Positions 24,676-33,512 of a stretch of DNA of 64,000 nt are shown in pieces. The DNA is from Candidatus Gastranaerophilales bacterium. GTDB taxonomy: Bacteria > Cyanobacteriota > Vampirovibrionia > Gastranaerophilales > Gastranaerophilaceae. Position 1 is the stretch's first letter. Every line of letters starts with the position of its first letter. The position numbers and the translations under genes were made by a program. The DNA is taken from positions 1 to 64,000 of the forward strand of contig CALVAN010000009.1 in assembly GCA_944325555.1 (NCBI GenBank), given 5' to 3'. The notes below the pieces were generated by a model. It ran no database searches. It was not told the DNA's origin and worked only from the letters and a program-made list of their open reading frames with translations.

Positions 24676-25809
24676 ATGCATAACAAAATTTTAGATAAAC
24701 TCACCATATTAGACAGATATATATTGTTACAAGTATTAGAGATATTTGTAATGGGTATAGTTATTTTTACCTCTATTATTTTTGCCTCTGATACTTTCAT
24801 AACATTGATAAAGCAAATTACTCTATACGGAATACCTTTTAACATTGCTATGATGATAGTTTTGTTGAACCTTCCTCAGGTATTTGTTATGGCAATACCT
24901 ATGAGCGTGTTATTTTCTACAGTTATGACTCTTAACAGGCTCAGCTTGTCTTCTGAAATTACTGTTATGAGAGCCTGTGGTATTGGGCTTAACCGTATTG
25001 CAAAACCTATATTTATTTTTGCAACTGCCATGTCACTGCTTACATTTTTGATAAACGAAACAATTGTTCCTGTGACGAATTCACAATCCAAAACTCTGGC
25101 TGTTTGGGCTTTGGGACAGAAAAATATCCCTAACGGAAAACAAAATTTTACCTTTAAGGAAATTAAAACTGATGAAAACGGCCACCATTCGATGAAACGT
25201 CTTTTCTTTGTCCAAAAATGTGAGGATAATACCTTAAAAAATGTTTCAGTAGTTGATTTCTCCGACCCTAAAACAATTCAGGTCGTTCAATCTCAAACCG
25301 GAAAAACCAGTCCTGATGGATGGCAGTTTAATCGTGGTGCTGCTTATACAATGAACAAAGATGAAAAAGTGCTGAATACAACCTGGTTTGAACAGTCGAT
25401 TGTTGATTTCGGTATGGATGTAAAAGAGTCTCTTTCAGAGGACGAGGCAACTCAATATAATGTTATTGCACTTTGGAAATATATAGAAAATAATTCAAAA
25501 AAACATGATCCCAAAACTCATTCTTTATTTAAAATAGAGCTTCATAATAAATTTGCATTTCCGTTTACGACGGTTGTGCTTGTGTTGTTAGGTGTTCCTC
25601 TTGCCATTACACCGCCGAGAGTTCGTTACAACAGAGGCTTTTTGTTTAGTATTTTGATAATATTTTTATACTATTTGTTAAGGGCATTGTCGCTTTCTTT
25701 TGGCGAAAATATGGCGGTATCTCCATTCCTTGCAGCTTGGATACCTAATTTTGTTTTGATAATTTTGGGTTCAATATTGTATTACAGAAAGGTTTATACA
25801 ATTACATAG
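24676..25809 (+). CDS. LPS export ABC transporter permease, LptF/LptG (YjgP/YjgQ) family
   Basis: 377 residues. Early DRYILLQVLEIFVMGIVIFTS is the first membrane helix, GIGLNRIAKPIF and LINETIVPVTNSQSK match the family's cytoplasmic-helix/periplasmic entry region, a beta-jellyroll-like periplasmic domain occupies about residues 125-265, and three helices close the protein (FTTVVLVLLGVPLAITPPR). With LptB it extracts lipopolysaccharide or related glycolipid from the inner membrane, so its presence supports an outer membrane. Only one permease gene is here. No strong RBS; translation may be coupled to the zinc-ribbon gene 5 bases upstream. Confidence 0.9.
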   Translation: MHNKILDKLTILDRYILLQVLEIFVMGIVIFTSIIFASDTFITLIKQITLYGIPFNIAMMIVLLNLPQVFVMAIPMSVLFSTVMTLNRLSLSSEITVMRACGIGLNRIAKPIFIFATAMSLLTFLINETIVPVTNSQSKTLAVWALGQKNIPNGKQNFTFKEIKTDENGHHSMKRLFFVQKCEDNTLKNVSVVDFSDPKTIQVVQSQTGKTSPDGWQFNRGAAYTMNKDEKVLNTTWFEQSIVDFGMDVKESLSEDEATQYNVIALWKYIENNSKKHDPKTHSLFKIELHNKFAFPFTTVVLVLLGVPLAITPPRVRYNRGFLFSILIIFLYYLLRALSLSFGENMAVSPFLAAWIPNFVLIILGSILYYRKVYTIT

Positions 25810-25823
25810 GTTTGGTATTTATA

Positions 25824-25861
25824 AAAGAACCCGTCTTGTGTATTTTTAAGACGGGTTCTTT
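25824..25861. terminator. bidirectional terminator between convergent genes
   Basis: AAAGAACCCGTCTT (25824-25837) pairs with AAGACGGGTTCTTT (25848-25861). The palindrome gives T-rich 3' ends in both directions and serves the LptF/G gene and the convergent membrane-protein gene. Confidence 0.9.
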
Positions 25862-25882
25862 CTATCTTTATAAATAATTTAT

Positions 25883-26683
25883 TTATTCGGGTTGTTCAGC
25901 GGATTCTTCTTTTTGTTTTTCATCGGGTCTTGGCACGCTTGCCTGAATTTCCGCTATAACAAGATCCGTATAGAAGCTGACAAACGGCAGCAGTAATATT
26001 GTCGGGTAAAATCTTGTATATGCCAGTTGTGACAATCCAGCACAAATTAAAAACAGTATCAAATAGCTGATTACGTATATAAAATATTTTAATTTGTTAT
26101 CTTTTATTATGTTAAAAATCAGCTTAAAGTTAAAGAAAGATGCAATTTTTAAGTTTGTGGCAAAAGCTATTATTGCCGCCGGAAGAAGTATTATAAGCAA
26201 TACCGCCGTAATCAATGCAGTAATTAACGAAGCAATTGCAACAAGCACTGATAAATCTGATTTAAGAAACAAAGATAAAATAATGACCAATACTATGGTT
26301 AAAAGAATAAGAAATATTGATATCGGAATCATACTCATTACAAACAACACAAAAACTTTTAACCCGTTTAGGACAATATCTTTTACGTTTTTCCATTCGG
26401 GAAGGTCGGCATTGCTTTTGTAAATTCTTGTATTTAAGTTGATAATGTTGTAGCCGTAAACTATAAAACAGGCTATTATACAGACCGCTAACAAACCGTA
26501 AAATATATAATTTAAATTAGCGGCCGGCAGGTCTTTTATAAAAGGAATTGTCTGCAAGAAAGGATTATCGGGAGAAAAAATATTGCTGAGTGCGGCCGGA
26601 AATAATAAAACAACACCTATAAGGTATTTCAACCAGAAGTTTTTGTCTTTAAACATGTATGTGAAAGCGTTTTTAAAATCCAT
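25883..26683 (-). CDS. multi-pass membrane protein, DUF4013-like
   Basis: 266 residues with AAGGAG before the ATG. The start DFKNAFTYMFKDKNFWLKYLIGVVLLFP is typical of DUF4013 proteins, which begin with an amphipathic helix and a tryptophan-lysine-rich stretch. About six hydrophobic segments follow, and a conserved 'GYNIINLNTRIYKSNADLPEWKN' loop sits after the second. The tail is acidic (RPDEKQKEESAEQPE). Function unknown; members are often annotated only as integral membrane proteins. Single gene convergent with the LptF/G gene. Confidence 0.7.
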   Translation of the reverse strand: MDFKNAFTYMFKDKNFWLKYLIGVVLLFPAALSNIFSPDNPFLQTIPFIKDLPAANLNYIFYGLLAVCIIACFIVYGYNIINLNTRIYKSNADLPEWKNVKDIVLNGLKVFVLFVMSMIPISIFLILLTIVLVIILSLFLKSDLSVLVAIASLITALITAVLLIILLPAAIIAFATNLKIASFFNFKLIFNIIKDNKLKYFIYVISYLILFLICAGLSQLAYTRFYPTILLLPFVSFYTDLVIAEIQASVPRPDEKQKEESAEQPE

Positions 26684-26748
26684 TTTTTGCTCCTTATTTG
26701 TTAATCAACAGTATGGTAACACCTTTTAATTCAGTCAAAATCGTCTTT

Positions 26749-26777
26749 TTGATTTAAATAAAAAATGTTTGTATAAT
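26749..26777 (+). promoter_or_regulatory. promoter of a leaderless small gene
   Basis: TTGATT (26749-26754), 17-nt spacer, TATAAT (26772-26777), 5 nt, ATG at 26783. No room for an RBS. Confidence 0.65.
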
Positions 26778-26782
26778 TGGTT

Positions 26783-26980
26783 ATGGCTTATAAAAGAACA
26801 AAACTTGACGACAAATGGAAGATTTGCAGTTTTTGCAAATATATAAAACGTTGCGAAACAGGACAGGGAAGAATAATAGACCTGGCTGACAATCCTGTTG
26901 CATATAATGATATAGGCTGTTTTGATTATGAAATATACAAAAAACAGTTTACAGGCAAACAGCTTGGGCTGTTTAAGTGA
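26783..26980 (+). CDS. small cysteine-containing protein
   Basis: 65 residues, starting MAYKRTKLDD. CSFCKYIKRC gives Cx2Cx4C, with another Cys in DIGCFDYEIY, so a zinc or iron-sulfur site is possible. No family recognised. The gene is supported by a near-consensus promoter whose start point coincides with the ATG. It ends just before the promoter of tRNA-Gln, in a compact region. Confidence 0.6.
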   Translation: MAYKRTKLDDKWKICSFCKYIKRCETGQGRIIDLADNPVAYNDIGCFDYEIYKKQFTGKQLGLFK

Positions 26981-26991
26981 TGATTTTATGC

Positions 26992-27020
26992 TTGACATCA
27001 TGGTGTGTGCCTAATAATAT
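26992..27020 (+). promoter_or_regulatory. promoter of tRNA-Gln
   Basis: TTGACA (26992-26997), 17-nt spacer, TAATAT (27015-27020). An alternative TATAAT lies at 27022-27027. Confidence 0.6.
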
Positions 27021-27058
27021 ATATAATACAGATGCAAACAGCATAGACAACAGAATAA

Positions 27059-27134
27059 TGGGGCGTCGCCAAGTGGTAAGGCAGCTGGTTTTGGTCCAGC
27101 CATTCCGGAGGTTCGAATCCTTCCGCCCCAGCCA
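27059..27134 (+). tRNA. tRNA-Gln (anticodon TTG)
   Basis: 76 nt including an encoded CCA. Acceptor TGGGGCG pairs with CGCCCCA; D-loop has AAGTGGTAAGG; anticodon stem GCTGG/CCAGC encloses TTTTGGT, anticodon TTG reading CAA/CAG; the T-loop is GTTCGAATC. All arms are intact. Followed directly by a terminator. Confidence 0.97.
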
Positions 27135-27136
27135 CT

Positions 27137-27159
27137 AAAGACCCGAAAGGGTCTTTTTT
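27137..27159 (+). terminator. terminator of tRNA-Gln
   Basis: AAAGACCC (27137-27144), GAAA tetraloop, GGGTCTTT (27149-27156), T run. Confidence 0.92.
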
Positions 27160-27166
27160 ATTGTTT

Positions 27167-27220
27167 GCGGAAGGATTCTTCGAATCCCCCTCTCACAAAT
27201 ATGACATTTAGTCATATTTG
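27167..27220 (-). repeat. hairpin module related to the dispersed structured element
   Basis: CAAATATGAC (27196-27205) and GTCATATTTG (27211-27220) form a perfect 10-bp stem. Read on the minus strand, the stem is followed at once by TGAGAGG (27195-27189), exactly as the variable hairpins of copies B, C and D are. Next comes GGATTC-TTC-GAATCC (27173-27187). GCGGAAGGATTC (27167-27178) is the reverse complement of the tRNA-Gln 3' segment at 27115-27126. Confidence 0.6.
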
Positions 27221-27260
27221 CTTGCTGGATTACACAGTCAGTATTGTTCATAAATAAAAA

Positions 27261-27883
27261 TTACCAGTGATTAATATGTATTCTGTCTTCAACATTGATT
27301 ACTTTTTGTACAGGCAATTTTGCATCTTTACTCGGATAACCTAATGCGATATAACAGGGTAATGCATAATTATCAGGATGATTAAGCGTTATTTTAATGT
27401 GTTCAAGCTCTTCTGTCATAGGTATTCTTGTCACTCCTAAAATTCCTTCTGCTGCAGCAGCAAGGAGAATGTTTTCAATGCAGCACCATATTGATGCAAA
27501 TTCATTTAGCGAACTTAAACATGTCGGATGCATTAAAGGTTCACGCAATTTGAAAAACGGCAAAATTAAACATCCCGAATTGTACAGCATTGAGAATTGT
27601 TTTGGCATAGCGATATGATACATACCTCTTTGATCTGAGTCTGTCATTCCAAAGCTGTCCATCATATTTTCGCATTCATCGTAACTTGTCATATCTTTTA
27701 AATTGAGAATTTTTGTTCGTTCTTTTTTGTCATTAACAATAACAAATTCCCATTCTCTTAAATGATTGTTTGTTGGGGCTTTTAAACCTGCAGAGATAAT
27801 TTTTTTATGATTTCCATTTCAATGAGCCTATCGTCAAAATCTCTGACGGTTCTTCGTTTTTCTATTGCTTCATAAAGTTCCAT
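27261..27883 (-). pseudogene. nitroreductase-family protein, broken by a -1 frameshift in an A7 run
   Basis: The ATG at 27883 (AGGA upstream) opens MELYEAIEKRRTVRDFDDR, the standard nitroreductase start, but the frame stops after about 35 codons. The second frame resumes as IISAGLKAPTNNHLREWEFVIV and runs to 27261 through GCCIENILLAAAAEGILGVTR-type FMN-site sequence and GYP near the end. The break is at a run of seven A on the coding strand (about 27808-27814); one extra A restores a full reading of about 207 residues. It would be an FMN-dependent NAD(P)H oxidoreductase. A sequencing error, a true mutation or slippage-dependent expression are all possible. Confidence 0.8.
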
Positions 27884-27966
27884 TTAAAAATATTCCTGAT
27901 TTTTGTTTTGTAATTAGACCAAAAAATTTCATGGCAAAAAATTTTTTTTACATGTTTTATACAACT

Positions 27967-28722
27967 ATGATTAGACTACGTATTGATAGAGCAACAACAT
28001 TTTTACCACTTTCTCTTGCAAAAGGAACGTTACAGCAGCGTTTGCAAAAAGCAAAAGTACTGAATTTAAAATTTTATGATGATTTGCAAGACGAATTTGT
28101 CAAAAGAGAAGTCAAACCGTCTGCATTTAGACGTGTTTTGAAGGAAACCGCAGGCAATACGATATCGGTTAATGTTTTTGATATGAATACCGTCAAACTT
28201 CCTAAAGTAGCTATGGCGTTAAACATACGTGCAAATCAGAAAGTTAAAGGATTTTCTTTTTACCTTCCTTTTAGTTTTGTAAACGGAAAAATCCCTAAAA
28301 AAGCACAATTTTCGTTTCTTCCGGAAACTCAAAAGTTTTTTAATTCAATCCTTAACCCCAAGTTTTTAACACGTAAGTTAACGGTGGTTAACCATAATCC
28401 CGAGCAAATGCAAGAAGTGTTGGAGTTCTATACAAAAAATATAGAAGGTTCGGGCGTGTTAAAAAAAGAAGCTTTGCATAAATTTTTAAAAGATAAAAAA
28501 AATGACGAAAAAATAAATCTTCTGCAGCTTTTAAGATACACTTTAATTGATGAAAAAGCTGTTCAGCAGGCAGCATACAGTATGGACAGACATATAGAAA
28601 AAGCGGAAAACTTAAAATTTGCCAACAAAAGTTATGATTTAACTCCGTACCAATATGACGAAAAACTTGCATTGTTAAATGAAACCCTAGCTAAAACGAT
28701 AAAAGATGCAAGAGCAAAATAA
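27967..28722 (+). CDS. hypothetical protein
   Basis: 251 residues if started at the ATG at 27967 (MIRLRIDRATTFLPLSLAKG); in-frame ATGs at 27931 and 27952 are alternatives, and none has a convincing RBS. A TTATAC box just upstream favours a short or absent leader. The protein is basic, soluble and without signal peptide. It shows a regular pattern of FLP / FxxxLNPKFLTRKL blocks and a Lys-rich C-terminal helix. No family recognised. Confidence 0.6.
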   Translation: MIRLRIDRATTFLPLSLAKGTLQQRLQKAKVLNLKFYDDLQDEFVKREVKPSAFRRVLKETAGNTISVNVFDMNTVKLPKVAMALNIRANQKVKGFSFYLPFSFVNGKIPKKAQFSFLPETQKFFNSILNPKFLTRKLTVVNHNPEQMQEVLEFYTKNIEGSGVLKKEALHKFLKDKKNDEKINLLQLLRYTLIDEKAVQQAAYSMDRHIEKAENLKFANKSYDLTPYQYDEKLALLNETLAKTIKDARAK

Positions 28723-28771
28723 TGCGTTAAAGCTTTTTCCTGCGGGGTTCAATGCAGTGCGGCTGCCTTGA

Positions 28772-29872
28772 TTATTTTTTGTCGGGTGATTTTTTGTTGT
28801 GCAAAAACACTCCTGTTATTGCCGCAGCGGTTAATAGAACTCCGCCGAGCGGTAAAATTTTAGATTTTGCACAAGACAGAGTCTTTTGGGGATTTTTATA
28901 TTTGCCGCATAAAAAGAGGTCATCGGCGTTTTTGTAAAATATTTTGTCTATTAATGCGTCTGCCTTTTCGCCGAAAGCGTTTTTTATTGCATTTTGGATA
29001 TCTTCAACGGTCTTGCTGTATGCGGTTTGCGGACTGATTCCGTTTTCTCCGTTTGGGTTGAAGCGCCCGAGCGGAGCATCAGTGCCAAAGAGAAGCCTGT
29101 CTGTTTTGTCGCCTTTATTTGTTGTCATTAGTTTTTTTATGGCGGTAATAATGTCCGGCTTTTCTTTTGTGTCACAATTTACCCAGGATATATCGGCAAA
29201 TAGTGTTGCCCTGTCATTGTTTATAGAATCTACCATTAAATCTACGGCCGCCTGAGTGTTTTGTCCGGAGTTTCCGCCCATGTGAGCAAGTATCACAGGG
29301 ACGTTTTTGTGTCTTTGGGCAAGTTTGTATATTTGTTCGGGACGTGAAAACTCGTTGCGAGGAAGCGTTGAGCCGTCAGGGTATTTTACGTCGTATGTTG
29401 TGTCGGAGTGAAAAAGACACGGCAGATTATATTTTTGTGCAATTTCCATATATTTGTCATACAAAGAGCTGTCAGCAGGAAGTTGCATTTCTCTGGGGTG
29501 GAATTTTAACCCTTTAAATTGTTCGGGGTGTTCATTAATCAGTTTTTCAACCGCCGTTGCATCACCGTTTGTTAAATTTGGCTGACACACGGCGAGCGGA
29601 ACATAGTGAGAATTTCCGTTCAACATTGACAAAAGTTTTTTGTTGCCTGTCGTTTCGTCGAGAATATTGGCGCTGTTCAGGCAATCTGCGTTTGACACAA
29701 TCATTTTTTCCACAATGTCGCCGTTGTCCAGAGGCTTTTTGACGAATGTATCCAGCGAGTCTATAGTATAATTCGTATTTTCCCAGCTGCCTAAATGCGT
29801 GTGTGCGTCAATGATTTTTCTTTTAAACGATACATTATAAGGTTTTTTGTTTATTGCGGTGATACTTGTCAT
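28772..29872 (-). CDS. amidohydrolase-family (TIM-barrel) enzyme with N-terminal SFK tag and C-terminal anchor
   Basis: 366 residues. After a short N-terminal leader ending NVSFKR, the barrel begins IIDAHTHLG (HxH metal ligands). GLKFHPREMQ, LFHSDTTYD (His) and VILAHMGGN (His) follow, then LLFGTDAPLGRF with the metal-binding Asp. This is the Amidohydro_2/TatD-like arrangement; substrate unknown. The last 30 residues contain one hydrophobic helix (LPLGGVLLTAAAITGVFL) followed by NKKSPDKK, predicting a tail anchor, which is odd for this class. A TATAAA box lies 10 nt from the ATG and there is no RBS, so the leader is very short. Confidence 0.8.
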   Translation of the reverse strand: MTSITAINKKPYNVSFKRKIIDAHTHLGSWENTNYTIDSLDTFVKKPLDNGDIVEKMIVSNADCLNSANILDETTGNKKLLSMLNGNSHYVPLAVCQPNLTNGDATAVEKLINEHPEQFKGLKFHPREMQLPADSSLYDKYMEIAQKYNLPCLFHSDTTYDVKYPDGSTLPRNEFSRPEQIYKLAQRHKNVPVILAHMGGNSGQNTQAAVDLMVDSINNDRATLFADISWVNCDTKEKPDIITAIKKLMTTNKGDKTDRLLFGTDAPLGRFNPNGENGISPQTAYSKTVEDIQNAIKNAFGEKADALIDKIFYKNADDLFLCGKYKNPQKTLSCAKSKILPLGGVLLTAAAITGVFLHNKKSPDKK

Positions 29873-30035
29873 AGCTTTTATTTTTATAATTGTCTGACAA
29901 AATAACTATATAATTTTTTGCGGTTAAATATAACAAAAATCAGCCCAACTTTTACATAAAGTAATAATCAGCGGCATTTTTTTATCTTATAGTTGTTGCC
30001 TGCTGCTGCAGGGGAGATAAAACCTACCTGCTGAC

Positions 30036-32552
30036 TCAGAATGATGGTAAATTATTTAAAAATTTCCCCGTAACACTTTGTTTGCAGGCGCATATATCTT
30101 TTGGTGTACCTGCAGCAACAATAGTTCCGCCGTCATTACCGCCGCCGGGCCCCATATCTATTATGTAATCAGCGTTTTTGATTACGTCTAAATCGTGCTC
30201 AATCACTATAACCGTGGCATTATTTTCAATGAGTTTTTGAAATACCCCGAGCAAAGACTGTACATCAAGCGGATGCAGCCCTATTGTCGGCTCATCAAAA
30301 ACAAATACGGTGTCCTCCTGTTTTCTTCCCATTTCGGAAGCGAGCTTTAATCTTTGCGCTTCTCCGCCGGAAAGACTCGGTGTCGCTTCGCCAAGTGTAA
30401 GATATCCGAGTCCTAAATCTTTTAAAACCTGCAGCCGCTGCCTTACAAGGTTCAAATCTTTGCAGGCATCAAGTGCGTGGTTTACATCCATTGCCATAAG
30501 CTCGGGCAGTGAGTATTCTTTGTTTGATTTTGTTTTGTATTTGATATTTTCAGCCTGCTTGCAGTACCTTGAACCTCTGCAGTCCGGACAGGTTACCTCT
30601 ACATCCGGTAAAAACTGAACATCAAGGCTTATGCAGCCTGTCCCGTCACAGGTCGGGCAGCGTAATTTCCCCGTGTTGTAAGAAAAATCTCCTGCTTTTA
30701 GCCCCTGTTCTTTTGCGTCAGTTGTTTTTGCGAAGACTTTTCTGAGTTCATCGTGGACATTTGCATATGTGGCAACTGTTGAACGAACGTTTATGCCTAT
30801 CGGGGTTGCGTCAATAAGTTTTACCTGTTTTATTCCTTCTGCCTCAATATTTTTAACGTGGTCAGGCAGCTTTTTGTCCGCAATTTTGTTTGCAAGTGCG
30901 GGAATCAGACTTTCTAAAATCAAGGTGGTTTTGCCTGAACCCGATACACCCGTTACGACCGTAAGCCTGCCTTTGGGAATGCTTACCTGCAGCGGCTTTA
31001 CCGTATGAATTTGAGAGGTCGAAAGCTCGATTGCCCCGTTATTAAACATTTCGGAATCTTTTACTCTCGGGCGGATTAGAGTATTTTTTGTGCCTGCAAG
31101 AAAAGGTCCTATCTTTGAGCTGCTGCTTCCTGTTATGTCTTTAATTGTGCCTTCGTTTATGACCTGTCCGCCGTCAGCGCCAGAGTCAGGACCCATTTCG
31201 ATAACCCAATCCGATTCGGATAAAATTTGGGTGTCGTGGTCAACGAGTATCACCGAGTTTCCGTCTGAAACAAGGTCGTGCATTACATCGTTCAAACCTT
31301 TAATGTTAGCTGGATGAAGCCCGATAGAAGGCTCGTCAAGCACGTATAAAACACCCGTTGTTCTGTTTCTGACGGAGCGGGCAAGCTGCATTCTCTGTCT
31401 TTCGCCTGTTGAAAGCGTAGAAGCCGCCCTGTCCAAGGACAAATACCCAAGCCCTAAATCCATAAGCCTTTTGGCAGTTGCCTGAAAAGACTCGCAGATT
31501 GACTCCGCCATGGGTCGCATTTTTTCGGGTAAAGAAGACGGTACGCCGTCCACCCATTTTATCAATTCCGCAAGTGTCATTGTACAGGCGGCGTCGAGTG
31601 AAATATTTCTCAATTTCGGAGTTCTTGCCGCTTCTGAAAGCCTTGTTCCGTGACATTGCGGGCAGATGTCTTCTTTTAAAAACTTTTCAACACGTTTCAT
31701 TCCCGATTCGTCTTTAACTTTTTTAAGCGCATTTTCTACTGTGTAAACCGCATTGAAATATGTAAAATCTATTTCGCCAGCCTGATTGGAGTTTTTTGCC
31801 TTGTAGAAAATGTGTTTTTTCTCTGCGGGACCGTGGAAAACAATATCCCGTTCTTCTGCTGTAAGTTCTTTAAACGGAACATCCGTACGTACACCCATTG
31901 CACGGCAGACATCCGTCATAAGCGACCACATAAGGGAGTTCCACGGAGCAACTGCACCCTCGTCAATTGTCAAGGCTTCGTCGGGCACAAGGGTAGATTC
32001 GTCAACTGTCCTTATTGTGCCAACGCCGCCGCAGCGTTCGCAGGCTCCCTGACTGTTGAAGGCAAGTTCCTCTGCTGACGGAGCATAAAAATGTGCGCCG
32101 CATTCGGGGCAAACAAGCTCCTTGCCCGCAGCGACCAGCAGTGACGGCTCCAGATAATGACCGTTGGGACAGCGATGATGCGCAAGACGTGAATACATAA
32201 GCCTCAGGCTGTTTAACAGCTCCGTTCCCGTGCCGAAGGTGCTTCGAATCCCGGGTACCCCGGGACGTTGATGCAGCGCCAGTGCTGCGGGAACATACAA
32301 AATTTCATCCACGGGAGCTTTTGCTGCCTGAGTCATTCTTCGTCTTGTGTAGGTGGAAAGCGCTTCAAGGTAACGTCTTGAGCCTTCGGCATACAAGACC
32401 CCGAGTGCCAGAGATGATTTGCCTGAGCCTGATACTCCCGCAATACCAACAATTTTATTTAGCGGTATATCTACGTCTATGTTTTTGAGGTTATGCAGTC
32501 TTGCTCCTCTAACGAGGATTTTTGACGGTTGTTCTTGATTTGCTGTATTCAT
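30036..32552 (-). CDS. UvrA-like ABC excinuclease subunit (UvrA2 class)
   Basis: 838 residues, shorter than canonical UvrA (about 940). Two ABC cassettes: Walker A GVSGSGKSSLA and GVSGSGKTTLI, signatures LSTGERQRMQLA and LSGGEAQRLKLA, Walker B LYVLDEPSIGLHP and VFVFDEPTIGLHP. Zinc modules: CPECG...CERCGG, CPQCHG and CPTCDG...CPDCRG. The N-terminal UvrB-interaction region appears reduced, as in UvrA2/DrrC-type paralogs linked to damage tolerance and drug resistance. Whether this is the only UvrA of the genome cannot be seen here. It starts 15 bp after the arginase-like gene, likely one transcript. Confidence 0.88.
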   Translation of the reverse strand: MNTANQEQPSKILVRGARLHNLKNIDVDIPLNKIVGIAGVSGSGKSSLALGVLYAEGSRRYLEALSTYTRRRMTQAAKAPVDEILYVPAALALHQRPGVPGIRSTFGTGTELLNSLRLMYSRLAHHRCPNGHYLEPSLLVAAGKELVCPECGAHFYAPSAEELAFNSQGACERCGGVGTIRTVDESTLVPDEALTIDEGAVAPWNSLMWSLMTDVCRAMGVRTDVPFKELTAEERDIVFHGPAEKKHIFYKAKNSNQAGEIDFTYFNAVYTVENALKKVKDESGMKRVEKFLKEDICPQCHGTRLSEAARTPKLRNISLDAACTMTLAELIKWVDGVPSSLPEKMRPMAESICESFQATAKRLMDLGLGYLSLDRAASTLSTGERQRMQLARSVRNRTTGVLYVLDEPSIGLHPANIKGLNDVMHDLVSDGNSVILVDHDTQILSESDWVIEMGPDSGADGGQVINEGTIKDITGSSSSKIGPFLAGTKNTLIRPRVKDSEMFNNGAIELSTSQIHTVKPLQVSIPKGRLTVVTGVSGSGKTTLILESLIPALANKIADKKLPDHVKNIEAEGIKQVKLIDATPIGINVRSTVATYANVHDELRKVFAKTTDAKEQGLKAGDFSYNTGKLRCPTCDGTGCISLDVQFLPDVEVTCPDCRGSRYCKQAENIKYKTKSNKEYSLPELMAMDVNHALDACKDLNLVRQRLQVLKDLGLGYLTLGEATPSLSGGEAQRLKLASEMGRKQEDTVFVFDEPTIGLHPLDVQSLLGVFQKLIENNATVIVIEHDLDVIKNADYIIDMGPGGGNDGGTIVAAGTPKDICACKQSVTGKFLNNLPSF

Positions 32553-32567
32553 TGTGTTTGTTTTCTC

Positions 32568-33440
32568 CTACTCCATCATAGGCAGCTGCTGCAGCATGTT
32601 TTTGAGCTTTATTGCAGTTCTCGGCATAGGTTCCGCTACCGTCAAGCCGACTATATCATACTCTTGAGCAATGTCGTTGATAACTCTTATAACTTCAGCG
32701 ATTTTCATACCGTCCGGAACAACCCCGACGGCGGCAATAATTTCGTTCGGGTCCAAAACATCCATATCAAAATGGATTACAACATGTTTTGCTCCTGTGG
32801 ATTTCAGCCATTCAAGCACTTTTGTGCTGTCGTTTCTTGTATCCTCAACGGACAGGTGTTTTATACCGTATTCGCTCTGGCGGTCTTTTATCTGTTGTCT
32901 TTCCCAATCTCTTAAGCCCACAAAAAGGACTTTATCCGTATTTATTTTTGCGGGAAGCTGTCCTGTTATGCCGTCTTGCCACTTGCCCATAACGGCTGCG
33001 GCTGCCATTGCGTGATAACCGTTGTAGGTTTTGTCCTGCGGCAGTGTGATGTCTGGGTGTGCGTCTATCCAAATCATTGCCACATCGTTGTTATACTTTT
33101 TTTCAAGATAGGTAAAGGGTACAACGCTTGCCGAGCATTCTCCGCCGAGGGTTAGGATTCTGTCGGGATTTTCGTTTTCAAGAATCTCAAGAGCTGATTT
33201 TGTCTGCTCAGCGATTTCTTTATAGCCAAGGATTCCGTTTTCTTCGGCTCTGTTTATGTTTTGAGAAATCGGAACCGTCAAAGTCTTGTTTTTTGTTTCG
33301 GGTGCAAGATAGTTAAGCAAATTTGCACCTAAAAAATAGCCTCTTGATGCATCCTCAGGGCTTAAATCCGGAATCAATCGTGTAATATTACCGCCCTGCC
33401 ATTGCGGATAAACAAGTCTTATGGTTTTTGAAGTACTCAT
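32568..33440 (-). CDS. arginase/agmatinase-family hydrolase with an altered metal ligand
   Basis: 290 residues. The ureohydrolase fold is shown by WIDAHPD (D-x-H-x-D) and HFDMDVLDP (D-x-D). The first motif, normally GGDHS, reads GGECS, so the first metal-binding His is a Cys. Family members cleave guanidino groups of arginine, agmatine, guanidinobutyrate or guanidine itself. The altered site may change the metal or activity. GGGAG precedes the ATG. Divergent from a guanidine riboswitch and guanidinium exporter, which makes a guanidine-related substrate worth testing, though nothing in the sequence proves it. Confidence 0.8.
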   Translation of the reverse strand: MSTSKTIRLVYPQWQGGNITRLIPDLSPEDASRGYFLGANLLNYLAPETKNKTLTVPISQNINRAEENGILGYKEIAEQTKSALEILENENPDRILTLGGECSASVVPFTYLEKKYNNDVAMIWIDAHPDITLPQDKTYNGYHAMAAAAVMGKWQDGITGQLPAKINTDKVLFVGLRDWERQQIKDRQSEYGIKHLSVEDTRNDSTKVLEWLKSTGAKHVVIHFDMDVLDPNEIIAAVGVVPDGMKIAEVIRVINDIAQEYDIVGLTVAEPMPRTAIKLKNMLQQLPMME

Positions 33441-33512
33441 ATTTACTCCCTGTTTAATACTATTTATCTGTAGTAAAATTATATAATATAACGTTGAATT
33501 TAATAAACAAAT

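Noticed and set aside
19223-27220. Integrated element bounded by tRNA-Gln and the XerC/D-like recombinase
   Set aside because: Genes between them are housekeeping or lineage-type, there is no direct repeat of the tRNA 3' end, only a 12-bp inverted match, and the recombinase is a normal-length Xer protein.
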